A stretch of 64,000 bases of DNA, taken from Betaproteobacteria bacterium. Lineage in GTDB: Bacteria; Pseudomonadota; Gammaproteobacteria; Burkholderiales; Rhodocyclaceae. The DNA is taken from the NCBI GenBank assembly GCA_012026885.1, contig VEPL01000029.1, positions 372,001 through 436,000 on the forward strand. The letters are read 5' to 3'. The notes beneath the pieces are model-generated. The model was not told the DNA's origin. It did no database searches and saw nothing but the letters and a program-made list of their open reading frames with translations. Within the stretch, counting starts at the first letter, position 1. Each line of letters begins with the position of its first letter. The position numbers were made by a program, and so were the translations under genes. Below, in pieces: positions 36,619 to 45,742 of the stretch.

Positions 36619-38580
36619 ATGCTCCACGCCCCCTCCCTCGCCCGCTGGCTGGCCGCTGCGGCGCTCGCCGTCGGCGTCGTGCTGCCCGCCAGTGCGCTCG
36701 TCCCCTTCGGGCTCGAGAATGCCATCTGCCTCGAGTGCCATGAGAGCACGCGCGAGAAGATCAAGGTGGCGGGCGAGGATGGCGAAAAGCGTGTACTGCA
36801 GCATCTGGACATCAACCGGATCGCCCAGGGCATCCACGCCAAGATGGACTGCGTCACCTGTCACACCAACATCGTCGACGCCAAGGAAAACCATTCCAAA
36901 GCCCCCAACGTCCCCGACCCCGATTGCCTCACCTGCCACCGCAAGCTGTGGGACGAGGTCAAGGCCTTCCCGCAGGGCAAGGAGCGCCTCGGGACGGTGT
37001 ACAAGAACATCCAGTTGTGGGAAGCCTCGTTCCACGCCCGTCCCGACACCGACAATCCCGAGCGCGTCAAGGCCTACTGCCGCGAGTGCCACGCCACGCA
37101 CGATTTCGCCGTGCCCAAGCAGGGCGTTACCGCGCGCAAGCACTGGAGCCTGACCGTTCCCGAGACCTGCGGCCCGACCTGCCACGAGGAGCAGTACGAG
37201 GAGTGGTCGCACTCGGTCCATGGCAAACTCATCCTCGAAGAGGCCGACACCAAGAGCGCCGTCTGCAGCGACTGCCATACCTCGCATGCCGTCGTCGGCG
37301 GCTCGTCCGACGCGCACAAGCTGCGCGTCGTCGAGGCCTGTGGCAGTTGTCACAAGGAACAGCTGGCGAGCTACCGCAAGACCTACCACGGCCAGGTCAA
37401 CAAGTTAGGCTACACCTACACGGCCAAGTGCTTCGACTGCCACAACAACCACGAGATCCTCAAGAAGGATGATCCCGAGGCGCGCACGCACGTCGACAAC
37501 CGCCTGAAGGCCTGCGAAAAGTGCCATAGCGGCAAGAAGGAAGGCATCCCCAAGGCGGCCGAGGGCTGGCTGACCTTCCACCCGCATGCCAATACCAACA
37601 ACTTCGCCAAGTTCCCCGGCATGTGGATCGCCGACAAGGTCATGAAGGGACTGCTGATCTTCGTCTTCGCCTTCTTCGGTTTGCATTCCGCGCTCTGGTT
37701 CTTCCGCGAACTGAAGGACCGTCGCGACGGTAAGGCCGAGCCGATGGTCAACCTGGAAGGTCTACAGCTGAATGCCTACTTCCGCCGCTTCACGCCGGCC
37801 TGGCGCGCCCTGCACGCTGTTGCCGTGCTGGCGGTGATCACGCTGATCCTCACCGGTTCGACGGTGCTTTACGCCGGCAGCCCACTGGCGCCGGTGATCG
37901 CCGAACTGGTCGGCGGCCCGCGCGTCCTCGGCCTGATCCACCGCACGGCTGCCGCGGTCCTGCTCACCCTGTTCGTGATCCACGCCGTCACGCTGCTGGT
38001 CAAGGTCAAGCGCGACAAGACCTTCTCCTGGTCCGGTCCGGATTCGCTGTTGCCCAACCGCAAGGACTTCGCCGATTGTGCCGCGATGTTCCGCTGGTTC
38101 CTCGGCAAGGGTGAGCGCCCGCGGTTCGACCGCTGGACCTACTACGAGAAGTTCGACTACTGGGCGATGGTCATCGGCATCATCGCAGCCGCGACGACTG
38201 GCCTGATCATGGCCTTCCCGACCTTCATCGCGACCTACCTGCCGGGCTCGATCTTCAACGTGTCGCTGCTCATCCACGGCCACGAAGCGGTCCTGGCGGC
38301 AGTCTTCCTGTTCACGGTGCATGTCTTCAACACGCGCTTCCGTCCGAACCGGACCGACACCGATGGCACGATGTCGAGCGGACTGGTCTCGCTCGACGAC
38401 TTCCGCCGCAACCATCCGGCGCATTACCAGCGCCTGATCGCTTCGGGCGAGCTTGCCAACCATCTCGCGCCGCCGCCGACGAATGTCAGCAAGCTGAAGG
38501 CCCGCATGGTGAACTTCGTGCTGCTGACGCTGGCGTTGATCATCCTCGCCATCATCGGGACCGGCGTCTTCACCGCCTGA
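36619..38580 (+). CDS. CbcL-like fusion: nine-heme cytochrome c domain plus diheme cytochrome b
   Basis: 653 residues. After a signal peptide the first 330 residues hold eight CXXCH motifs (CLECH, CVTCH, CLTCH, CRECH, CSDCH, CGSCH, CFDCH, CEKCH) and one atypical CX3CH (CGPTCH). Then come about six membrane helices with His pairs typical of HydC/FdnI-type cytochrome b (RALHAVAVL, LIHRTAAAVLLTLFVIHAV, LLIHGHEAVLAAVFLFTVH). This architecture matches Geobacter CbcL, an inner-membrane quinone-cytochrome oxidoreductase used in extracellular electron transfer. ATG 36619 has GGAG upstream; the longer frame is rejected. It likely exchanges electrons between quinone and the decaheme protein. Confidence 0.87.
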   Translation: MLHAPSLARWLAAAALAVGVVLPASALVPFGLENAICLECHESTREKIKVAGEDGEKRVLQHLDINRIAQGIHAKMDCVTCHTNIVDAKENHSKAPNVPDPDCLTCHRKLWDEVKAFPQGKERLGTVYKNIQLWEASFHARPDTDNPERVKAYCRECHATHDFAVPKQGVTARKHWSLTVPETCGPTCHEEQYEEWSHSVHGKLILEEADTKSAVCSDCHTSHAVVGGSSDAHKLRVVEACGSCHKEQLASYRKTYHGQVNKLGYTYTAKCFDCHNNHEILKKDDPEARTHVDNRLKACEKCHSGKKEGIPKAAEGWLTFHPHANTNNFAKFPGMWIADKVMKGLLIFVFAFFGLHSALWFFRELKDRRDGKAEPMVNLEGLQLNAYFRRFTPAWRALHAVAVLAVITLILTGSTVLYAGSPLAPVIAELVGGPRVLGLIHRTAAAVLLTLFVIHAVTLLVKVKRDKTFSWSGPDSLLPNRKDFADCAAMFRWFLGKGERPRFDRWTYYEKFDYWAMVIGIIAAATTGLIMAFPTFIATYLPGSIFNVSLLIHGHEAVLAAVFLFTVHVFNTRFRPNRTDTDGTMSSGLVSLDDFRRNHPAHYQRLIASGELANHLAPPPTNVSKLKARMVNFVLLTLALIILAIIGTGVFTA

Positions 38581-38597
38581 GCGAAAGCGACGCGACA

Positions 38598-38634
38598 AAA
38601 AAGGGAAGGCGGTACGCCTTCCCTTTTTCTTTTT
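38598..38634. terminator. Bidirectional intrinsic terminator
   Basis: A perfect stem AAAAAGGGAAGGCG/CGCCTTCCCTTTTT with a 3-base loop, with T runs on both strands. It lies between the CbcL-like gene (plus) and the lipoprotein genes (minus), which converge here. Confidence 0.92.
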
Positions 38635-38653
38635 GCACCCTGGCGCTAGCGGC

Positions 38654-39187
38654 TCAGCGGCTGCACCAGTTGCGCCGGTCGCCACGCCCGAAGGCTAGCG
38701 CTTGGCGTTCGCTCAGGTTGGCCGTGCTGCGCAGGCGCCCGCTGGTGCCGTCGAAGAGAACGTTGAACCGCGCCGCTTCGCCGAAATCGTCGCACCAGCG
38801 CCATTCCCAGACCAATTCGTCACGGGCCTTGAAGTATTGCGTCCAGCCCGGGAACGGCGGACCGACGACGCGCAGCACCTCGTCCTGGGTCATGCCCTCG
38901 CGCAGCCGCGCGAACTGCTGCGGCTCGAGGACATTGGCACTGGATACCAGCACGCCGCTGCGGTCGAGGCGAACGAAATAGGTGTGATATCCGGCCGGTC
39001 CGCGCGGATAGGCGAGTGTCTCGCCACCGTCGGGATCCGTCCAGCGCAAGGCCGGTTCGCCCATGATCCGGGTCACATCGGCAACGCGGCTACTGCCCGC
39101 TTGCAGCCCGCGCCCGTCGTAGCTGGCGCAGCCGGCCAGGGCCAGGGCCAGGGCCAGGGCCAGCAGGCTTGCCGCGAGTACGTTCAC
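38654..39187 (-). CDS. Putative lipoprotein, first of two tandem paralogues
   Basis: 177 residues from GTG 39187, with GAGG 8 bases upstream. The lipobox is LAGCASYDGRGL; the signal core is a Leu-Ala repeat made by a hexanucleotide repeat. The body shares order and motifs with the next gene: PALRWTDPDGGETLAYPRGP, ANVLEPQQFARLREGM, EVLRVVGPPFPGWTQYFKAR, VWEWRWCDDF. The fold looks BamE/SmpA-like (GMTQDEVLRVVG). The function is unknown. Confidence 0.82.
   Translation of the reverse strand: MNVLAASLLALALALALAGCASYDGRGLQAGSSRVADVTRIMGEPALRWTDPDGGETLAYPRGPAGYHTYFVRLDRSGVLVSSANVLEPQQFARLREGMTQDEVLRVVGPPFPGWTQYFKARDELVWEWRWCDDFGEAARFNVLFDGTSGRLRSTANLSERQALAFGRGDRRNWCSR
39134..39163. repeat. Five tandem GGCCAG hexamers in a lipoprotein signal peptide
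   Basis: Five exact copies. On the coding strand they encode alternating Leu-Ala in the signal peptide core. Because the unit is six bases, slippage would change the core length by two residues without a frameshift. Confidence 0.9.
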
Positions 39188-39197
39188 GGCACAGTCC

Positions 39198-39695
39198 TCA
39201 GCAGTGCGGGTGGCCCCGTCCGACCGATTCGACATAGCTTTGCGTCGTCTTCACCTGCCCGCTTGCGCTGTCGAAGATCACATCGAAGCGCGAGGCCTGG
39301 CTGAAATCGTTGCAGTAACGCCACTCCCAGACCGTCTCGTTGCGGGCCGGGTAGTTCGCGGTCCACCCGGGCTGCGACGGCCCGAGCACGCGCAACACCT
39401 CCTGCTCGCTCATGCCCGGCTGGATGCGCGCGAAATGCTGCAGATCGAGAACGTTCTCCTTGGCAGTCATGAGCCCGTCGCGGCCAATCGTCACCATGAA
39501 GGTTTCGGTACCGGACGGTCCGCGCGGATAGGCCAGCACGGCGGACCCATCATTTTCCTGCCAGCGCATGGCCGGCTGGCCCATCAGTTCGATGACCTGG
39601 GCCTCGGTACTGGCGCCGGGCTTCAGGCCGCGTCCGTCATAAGAGGCGCAAGCCGACAACAACAGCACAACGAGCAAGCTGACAAGAAATTTCAT
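39198..39695 (-). CDS. Putative lipoprotein, second of two tandem paralogues
   Basis: 165 residues from ATG 39695 with GGAG upstream. The signal MKFLVSLLVVLLLSAC ends in a lipobox and the next residues, ASYDGRGL, are identical to those in the neighbouring paralogue. Shared motifs: PAMRWQENDGSAVLAYPRGP, ENVLDLQHFARIQPGM, EVLRVLGPSQPGWTANYPAR, VWEWRYCNDF. It is transcribed before its paralogue with an 10-base gap, so they form one operon. The function is unknown. Confidence 0.83.
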   Translation of the reverse strand: MKFLVSLLVVLLLSACASYDGRGLKPGASTEAQVIELMGQPAMRWQENDGSAVLAYPRGPSGTETFMVTIGRDGLMTAKENVLDLQHFARIQPGMSEQEVLRVLGPSQPGWTANYPARNETVWEWRYCNDFSQASRFDVIFDSASGQVKTTQSYVESVGRGHPHC

Positions 39696-39764
39696 CGCCT
39701 TCTCCAAGTCAGGTCCGACCGTCACAGCGTATCCGCCGCGCCATTTTCGCGCAACCGGACCGGG

Positions 39765-40355
39765 CTATTCCCCGGCAGAAAGCAGGCGTTCGCAATAGCG
39801 TGCGATCAGGTCCACCTCGAGATTGACCCTGCTGCCCGGCACAAGATTGCGCAGGGTCGTGTTTTCCAGCGTGTGGGGAATCAGGTTGATGGTGAACAGG
39901 TCGCCGGCCACCTCGTTGGTCGTCAGGCTCGTACCATTGACGGTGATCGAGCCCTTGCGCGCGATGTAGCGGGCGATATCGGGCGGCGCGCAGATCTCGA
40001 GCAGGCGGTTGTCGCCGACCGGGTCGAAGCGCAGCACGTCGCCGACCCCGTCGACATGGCCGGATACGAGATGGCCACCCAGGCGGTCGGCCAGCCGCAA
40101 TGCCTTTTCCAGATTGACCTCGCCGGGCGCATCGAGTCCGACGGTGCAGGAAAGCGTTTCCGGCGACACGTCCACGCTGAAATAGCTCCCGTCGTGCTCG
40201 ACGACCGTCAGGCAAACCCCGTTGCAGGCGATCGAGTCGCCAAGGACGACATCGTCGAGGCCGAGGCGACCGGCCTCGACGCGCAGGCGGAAACCCGCTT
40301 CGCGGGCGGTGACGTGGGTGATGTGGCCGACAGCGGCGATGATTCCTGAAAACAT
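39765..40355 (-). CDS. ribE: Riboflavin synthase alpha chain
   Basis: 196 residues with the two lumazine-binding repeats. The N-terminal MFSGIIAAVGHI and the repeat blocks GDSIACNGVCLTVV and GSITVNGTSLTTNEV are typical, as is GGHLVSGHVDGVG. It joins two lumazine molecules to riboflavin. The gene stands alone here, divergent from the ABC transporter genes. No FMN riboswitch was recognised upstream. Confidence 0.95.
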   Translation of the reverse strand: MFSGIIAAVGHITHVTAREAGFRLRVEAGRLGLDDVVLGDSIACNGVCLTVVEHDGSYFSVDVSPETLSCTVGLDAPGEVNLEKALRLADRLGGHLVSGHVDGVGDVLRFDPVGDNRLLEICAPPDIARYIARKGSITVNGTSLTTNEVAGDLFTINLIPHTLENTTLRNLVPGSRVNLEVDLIARYCERLLSAGE

Positions 40356-40368
40356 GGCGATTCCCAGC

Positions 40369-40400
40369 AAAAATGGCCACTTTATCACCGTCGACCGCAG
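40369..40400 (+). repeat. Short dispersed motif ending GTCGACCGCA, copy 5
   Basis: AAAAATGGCCACTTTATCAC then CGTCGACCGCAG, in the gap between ribE and the binding-protein gene. Confidence 0.45.
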
Positions 40401-40407
40401 CAGTGTC

Positions 40408-40436
40408 TTGCGGGAAAGGACACGAGCGTTTACGTT
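40408..40436 (+). promoter_or_regulatory. Possible promoter of the ABC transporter operon
   Basis: TTGCGG (40408-40413), 17-base spacer, TACGTT (40431-40436). An ACACGA...TCGTGT dyad overlaps the -10 and could be an operator. Moderate match only. Confidence 0.35.
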
Positions 40437-40478
40437 TCGTGTTGGTCCATACCAAACCAATCCTGCGAGGAGGGAGAC

Positions 40479-41618
40479 ATGAAAAAGACGATGATTGCCG
40501 CGGCGCTTGCCGCCTTCACCACCGCTGCCATGGCCGACATCAACGTCGGCATCACGCTTTCGGCCACCGGTCCCGCCGCGTCGCTGGGGATCCCCGAGAA
40601 AAACACGATCGCGCTGCTGCCGGCGACGATTGCCGGCCAGAAGGTCAATTACATCGTGCTCGACGACGCCTCCGACACGACGACCGCGGTCAAGAACACG
40701 CGCAAGCTGATTGCCGAAAACAAGGTCGACGTAGTCATCGGCTCGACCACGACGCCCAATTCGCTGGCCATGATCGACGTCGCCGCCGAAAGCGAGACGC
40801 CGATGATCTCGATGGCCGCCTCGGCACGCATCGTCGAGCCGGTCGACGACAAGAAGCGCTGGGTCTTCAAGACGCCGCAAAACGACGCCCAGATGTCGAC
40901 CGCGATCGTCGAGCACATGACCAGCAACGGCGTGAAGACCGTCGCCTACATCGGCTTCTCCGATGCCTACGGCGAAGGCTGGTGGAACGAATTCTCGAAG
41001 ATTGCCGAGGCGCGCAAGATCCAGCTCGTCGGCAATGAACGCTTCAACCGCACCGACACCTCGGTGACCGGCCAGGTCCTCAAGATCCTCGCAGCCAAGC
41101 CCGATGCCGTGCTGATCGGCGGCGCCGGCACGCCCGCCGCACTGCCGCAGAAGGCGCTCAAGGAAAAGGGCTACAAGGGCCAGATCTACCAGACGCATGG
41201 CGTCGCCAATGCCGATTTCCTGCGCGTCTGCGGCAAGGATTGTGAAGGCACGGTGCTGCCGGCCGGACCGGTGCTCGTCGCCGACCAGCTGCCGGCCGAT
41301 CACCCGGTCAAGAAATCGGCGATGGAATACGTGACCAAGTACGAGGCGGCTCACGGCAAGGGCACGGTGTCGACTTTCGGCGCCCATGCCTGGGATGCAG
41401 GCCAGCTGCTCAACGCCGCCGCGCCGGCCGCGCTCAAGAAGGCGCAGCCGGGCAGCAAGGAGTTCCGCGCTGCGCTGCGCGACTCGCTCGAGGGCGTCAA
41501 GAACCTGCCGGTCGCCCACGGTGTCGTCAACATGAGCGCGCAGGACCACCTTGGATTCGACCAGCGCGCCCGCGTCATGGTCAAAGTAGACAACGGCACC
41601 TGGAAACTGATCAAGTAA
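40479..41618 (+). CDS. ABC transporter substrate-binding protein, LivK type (paralogue 1)
   Basis: 379 residues. Signal peptide (MIAAALAAFTTAAMA) cut before DINVGITLSATGPAASLG. The two-lobed type I binding fold is seen in NKVDVVIGSTTTPNSLAM and AYIGFSDAYGEGWWNEF. A GGAGGGAG ribosome site precedes the ATG. It should deliver an amino acid, urea-like or aromatic acid substrate to the fused permease. Two cysteines in RVCGKDCEG are absent from paralogue 2. Confidence 0.88.
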   Translation: MKKTMIAAALAAFTTAAMADINVGITLSATGPAASLGIPEKNTIALLPATIAGQKVNYIVLDDASDTTTAVKNTRKLIAENKVDVVIGSTTTPNSLAMIDVAAESETPMISMAASARIVEPVDDKKRWVFKTPQNDAQMSTAIVEHMTSNGVKTVAYIGFSDAYGEGWWNEFSKIAEARKIQLVGNERFNRTDTSVTGQVLKILAAKPDAVLIGGAGTPAALPQKALKEKGYKGQIYQTHGVANADFLRVCGKDCEGTVLPAGPVLVADQLPADHPVKKSAMEYVTKYEAAHGKGTVSTFGAHAWDAGQLLNAAAPAALKKAQPGSKEFRAALRDSLEGVKNLPVAHGVVNMSAQDHLGFDQRARVMVKVDNGTWKLIK

Positions 41619-41693
41619 GCCCCTGATCGGCCAAGGGGATACAGGGCGGGCGTGGTAAACTCCCGCCCTTCCCACGTTTACGCGTCCTTCCCG

Positions 41694-42845
41694 ATGATCC
41701 GCTCCAGCCGCCTTGCCGCCACCGCCCTCGCCCTCATCGTCCACACCATGCCGGCGCTCGCCGACATCAACGTCGGCGTATCGGTTTCGGCGACAGGTCC
41801 CGCCGCCTCGCTCGGCATCCCCGAGAAGAACACCATCGCGCTACTGCCGTTGACGATCGCCGGCCAGAAGGTCAATTACATCGTCCTCGACGACGCCACC
41901 GACCCGACCCAGGCGACCAAGAACATCCGGAAACTGATCAGCGAGAACAAGGTCGATGTGGTCATCGGCTCGACCACCACCCCCAATTCGCTGGCCATGA
42001 TGGATGTCGCGGTCGAAAGCGAAACGCCCCTGATTTCCATGGCCGGCTCGGCCATCGTCGTCGACCCGATGGATGCCAAGCGCCAGTGGGTGTTCAAGAC
42101 CGCGCAGAACGACGCGCACATGGCGACCGCCATCGTCCAGCACATGACCGACAAGGGCGTCCAGAACGTCGCCTTCATCGGCTTCGCCGACGCCTATGGC
42201 GAAGGCTGGTACAAGGAATTCGCCAAGATCGCCGAAGCGCGCAAGCTGAAGATCGTCGCCAACGAGCGCTTCCAGCGCAACGACACGTCGGTCACCGGCC
42301 AGGTGCTCAAGATCATGGCGGCCAAGCCGGATGCGGTGCTGATCGGCGGCGCCGGGACGCCGGCTGCGCTGCCGCAGAAGACGTTGAAGGAAAAGGGCTA
42401 CAAGGGCCTGATCTACCAGACGCACGGCGTCGCCAACAACGATTTCCTGCGCGTCGGCGGCAAGGATGTCGACGGCGCCTTCCTGCCGGTCGGACCGATG
42501 GTCGTCGCTGCCCAGTTGCCGGCCGATCATCCGGTCAAGAAATCGGCACTCGAGTACGTCGGCAAGTACGAGGCGGCGCACGGCAAGGGCAGCGTCAGTT
42601 CGTTCGGCGGCCACGCCTGGGATGCCGGCGTGCTGCTGCAGAACGCGATCTCCGTCGCCCTGAAGAAGGCGCAGCCGGGCACGAAGGAATTCCGCAAGGC
42701 CCTGCGCGATGCGCTCGAATCGACGAAGAACCTGCCGGCCGCGCACGGCATCTTCAACATGACGCCGAACGATCATCAAGGCTTCGACCAGCGGGCGCGG
42801 GTCATGGTCACCATCGAGGGTGGCACCTGGAAACTGGTGAAGTAA
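41694..42845 (+). CDS. ABC transporter substrate-binding protein, LivK type (paralogue 2)
   Basis: 383 residues. The signal peptide is unlike that of paralogue 1 (RLAATALALIVHTMPALA), but the mature proteins are nearly collinear and highly similar (NKVDVVIGSTTTPNSLAM is identical). ATG 41694 is chosen because it begins the signal peptide; an upstream GTG at 41652 is less likely. Clear tandem duplication. The substrate is unknown. Confidence 0.88.
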   Translation: MIRSSRLAATALALIVHTMPALADINVGVSVSATGPAASLGIPEKNTIALLPLTIAGQKVNYIVLDDATDPTQATKNIRKLISENKVDVVIGSTTTPNSLAMMDVAVESETPLISMAGSAIVVDPMDAKRQWVFKTAQNDAHMATAIVQHMTDKGVQNVAFIGFADAYGEGWYKEFAKIAEARKLKIVANERFQRNDTSVTGQVLKIMAAKPDAVLIGGAGTPAALPQKTLKEKGYKGLIYQTHGVANNDFLRVGGKDVDGAFLPVGPMVVAAQLPADHPVKKSALEYVGKYEAAHGKGSVSSFGGHAWDAGVLLQNAISVALKKAQPGTKEFRKALRDALESTKNLPAAHGIFNMTPNDHQGFDQRARVMVTIEGGTWKLVK

Positions 42846-42883
42846 GCCCGGGCGAGCGCCGCAACCGCGCCTAGACGGCCCGC

Positions 42884-45742
42884 ATGGACCTGCAGATCCT
42901 CCTCCTCCTCGGCCAGGACGGCATTACCAACGGTGCCATCTACGCGCTGCTGGCGCTGGCGCTGGTGCTGGTCTTCGCCGTCACCCGGGTGATCTTCATC
43001 CCGCAGGGCGAGTTTGTCGCCTACGGCGCATTGACGCTGGCGGCACTGCAGGCCGGCAAGGTGCCGGGTACGCTCTGGCTGCTGCTGGCGATGGGCATCC
43101 TGGTGGCCGGGCTGGACGGCTGGCGCCTGCTGCGCGACCGGCGTTTCCGCCGGCTGCCGCCGCTGCTGATCTTCAACGTCGGCATCCCGCTGGTGCTGGC
43201 CGGTGCGCTCTTCGTCGTGCCGCCGACACAATTGCCGCTGTGGGCGCAGGTGATTGTCGCAATGATGGTCGTCGTGCCCATGGGCCCGATGATCTACCGC
43301 ATCGCCTACCAGCCGCTGGCCAGCGCGTCGGTGCTCGTCCTGCTCATCGTGTCGGTCGCCGTCCACCTCGCGCTGATCGGCCTCGGCCTGCTCTTCTTCG
43401 GTGCCGAAGGTTCACGTACGCCGGCTTTCACCGACATCAGCTTCGAGCTGGCCGGCGCCCCGCTGCAGGGCCAGACCATCCTCGTCGTCGTCGCCTCGGC
43501 GCTGCTCATCATCGGCCTCTATTTCTTTTTCGAGCGCACGATCTACGGCAAGGCGCTGCGCGCCACCGCGATGAACCGCACCGGGGCCCGCCTGATGGGC
43601 ATCCCGCCGGTGCTCGCCGGCCAGCTCTGCTTCACGCTGGCGGCAGCGATCGGCGTCTTCTCCGGGATCCTGATCGCGCCGATCACCACCCTTTACTACG
43701 ATTCGGGCTTCCTGATCGGCCTCAAGGGCTTCGTCGGTGCCATCATCGGGGGGCTGGCCTCGTACCCGGTCGCCGCGCTCGGCGCCCTCCTCGTCGGCCT
43801 GCTCGAGTCCTATTCGTCGTTCTGGGCCAGCGCCTTCAAGGAGGTGATCGTCTTCACGCTGATCATCCCTGTCCTCCTCTGGCGTTCGCTGACTGCGCAC
43901 CACATCGAGGAAGAAGAGGAAAAGGGCGAGGAACTTTCCGGCAGCGGCCGCAGCGGCACCGGCAGCGCGCGCCGCGCCGCCTGGCTGCGCCGCCTGCCGC
44001 TCGCGGCCGGCATCGCGCTGCTCGCCGTCGGCCCTGCCGTGCTCTCCGAATTCACCGTCACGCTGCTTAACTACATCGGGCTCTACGCGATCGTCGCCGT
44101 CGGTCTCGTGCTGCTCACCGGCGTCGGCGGCCTGACTTCGTTCGGGCAGGCCGCCTTCGTCGGACTCGGCGCCTACACGACCGCCTGGCTGACCACCGTG
44201 CATGGCGTATCGCCCTGGCTGACACTGTTCATCGGCCTCGCCATCACGGCTTCGGTGGCCCTCTTCCTCGGCTTCATCACCTTGCGCATGGGCGGCCACT
44301 ATCTGCCGCTAGGCACGATCGCCTGGGGCATCAGCCTCTACTTCCTGTTCGGCAACGTCGATTTCCTCGGCGGCCACACCGGCATCACCGGCATTCCGGC
44401 CGTGTCGCTGTTCGGCTGGGAGCTGAAATCCGGGCGCGAGTTCTACTACCTGATCTGGATCGTCCTGCTGCTCGCCATCCTGACCACCCGCAACCTGCTC
44501 GACTCGCGCGATGGACGCGCCGTGCGGGCGCTCAAGGGCGGCACGGTGATGGCCGAGGCGATGGGCGTAAATACCGCGCGCGCCAAGATCGTCATCTTCC
44601 TGGTCGCCGCGCTGTTCGCCAGCGTCTCCGGCTGGCTCTACGCGCACCTGCAGCGCTTCGTCAATCCGACGCCTTTCTCGCTGACGCAGGGCATCGAATA
44701 TCTGTTCATGGCGGTCGTCGGCGGCATCGGCCACGTCTGGGGAGCGGTGCTCGGCGCCGGCCTGGTCACCGTGCTCAAGCAGTGGCTGCAGGACTGGCTG
44801 CCGCAACTGTTCGGGCAGAGCGGCAACTTCGAGATCATCGTTTTCGGCATCGCCATGGTGCTAATCCTGCAGCGCGCCCGCGCCGGCCTCTGGCCGCTGT
44901 TGTTGCGCCTACTGCCGGCGCTTGGCGGCAAGCGCACGGTTCCCGCCGCCGCGCCGCTCGACCGCCGCACGCCCGTCGCCCCCGGCACCCTGCTGCTCGA
45001 TGCCGCCGGGGTGACCAAGCGTTTCGGCGGGCTGGTCGCCAACAATGACATGTCGCTGTCGGTACGTGCCGGCGAGATCATGGCGCTGATCGGCCCCAAC
45101 GGTGCCGGCAAGAGCACGATGTTCAACTGCATTTCCGCGGTCAACCCGGCCAGCGAGGGGAAAATCGCCTTCCTCGGCCAGTCGACCGCGGGGCTCGCGG
45201 CGCGCGAACTGGCCCGCCGGGGCATGAGCCGCACCTTCCAGCACGTGCGCCTGCTCGGGCAGATGACGGTGCTCGAGAACGTCGCCATCGGCGCCCACCT
45301 GCGCGGCCGCAAGGGCATCGTCGCTGCCGCGCTGCGCCTCGACCGGACCGAGGAGGCCCGGCTGCTCGCCGAGGCCGCCCGCCAGGTCGAGCGCGTCGGT
45401 CTCGGCGAGCAGATGTTCGAGCCGGCCGGCAGCCTGCCGCTCGGGCAGCAGCGCATCGTCGAGATCGCCCGGGCGCTTGCCTCCGATCCCTGCCTGCTGC
45501 TCCTCGACGAGCCTGCCGCCGGCCTGCGCTACCTGGAAAAACAGGCGCTCGCCGAACTGCTCGGCAGGCTGCGCGCCGAAGGCATGGGCATCCTCCTCGT
45601 CGAGCACGACATGGATTTCGTCATGGGCCTCGCCGACCGCGTCGTCGTCATGGAGTTCGGCGAGAAGATCGCCGATGGCCTGCCGGAAGAGGTCCAGCGC
45701 GACCCGCGGGTACTCGAGGCCTACCTTGGGGGGGTCGAATGA
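42884..45742 (+). CDS. LivH-LivM-LivG triple fusion (two permeases and an ATPase)
   Basis: 952 residues in one frame. About 1-340 is a LivH-type permease. A low-complexity linker with [14 protein letters not shown] follows. About 365-680 is a LivM-type permease ([20 protein letters not shown]). About 700-952 is a LivG-type ATPase with Walker [12 protein letters not shown], signature [12 protein letters not shown] and Walker [12 protein letters not shown]. These are normally three proteins. The frame is open throughout, with no sign of a sequencing frameshift. The LivH part seems longer than usual, with an extra hydrophobic block ([19 protein letters not shown]). Confidence 0.92.
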   Translation: MDLQILLLLGQDGITNGAIYALLALALVLVFAVTRVIFIPQGEFVAYGALTLAALQAGKVPGTLWLLLAMGILVAGLDGWRLLRDRRFRRLPPLLIFNVGIPLVLAGALFVVPPTQLPLWAQVIVAMMVVVPMGPMIYRIAYQPLASASVLVLLIVSVAVHLALIGLGLLFFGAEGSRTPAFTDISFELAGAPLQGQTILVVVASALLIIGLYFFFERTIYGKALRATAMNRTGARLMGIPPVLAGQLCFTLAAAIGVFSGILIAPITTLYYDSGFLIGLKGFVGAIIGGLASYPVAALGALLVGLLESYSSFWASAFKEVIVFTLIIPVLLWRSLTAHHIEEEEEKGEELSGSGRSGTGSARRAAWLRRLPLAAGIALLAVGPAVLSEFTVTLLNYIGLYAIVAVGLVLLTGVGGLTSFGQAAFVGLGAYTTAWLTTVHGVSPWLTLFIGLAITASVALFLGFITLRMGGHYLPLGTIAWGISLYFLFGNVDFLGGHTGITGIPAVSLFGWELKSGREFYYLIWIVLLLAILTTRNLLDSRDGRAVRALKGGTVMAEAMGVNTARAKIVIFLVAALFASVSGWLYAHLQRFVNPTPFSLTQGIEYLFMAVVGGIGHVWGAVLGAGLVTVLKQWLQDWLPQLFGQSGNFEIIVFGIAMVLILQRARAGLWPLLLRLLPALGGKRTVPAAAPLDRRTPVAPGTLLLDAAGVTKRFGGLVANNDMSLSVRAGEIMALIGPNGAGKSTMFNCISAVNPASEGKIAFLGQSTAGLAARELARRGMSRTFQHVRLLGQMTVLENVAIGAHLRGRKGIVAAALRLDRTEEARLLAEAARQVERVGLGEQMFEPAGSLPLGQQRIVEIARALASDPCLLLLDEPAAGLRYLEKQALAELLGRLRAEGMGILLVEHDMDFVMGLADRVVVMEFGEKIADGLPEEVQRDPRVLEAYLGGVE

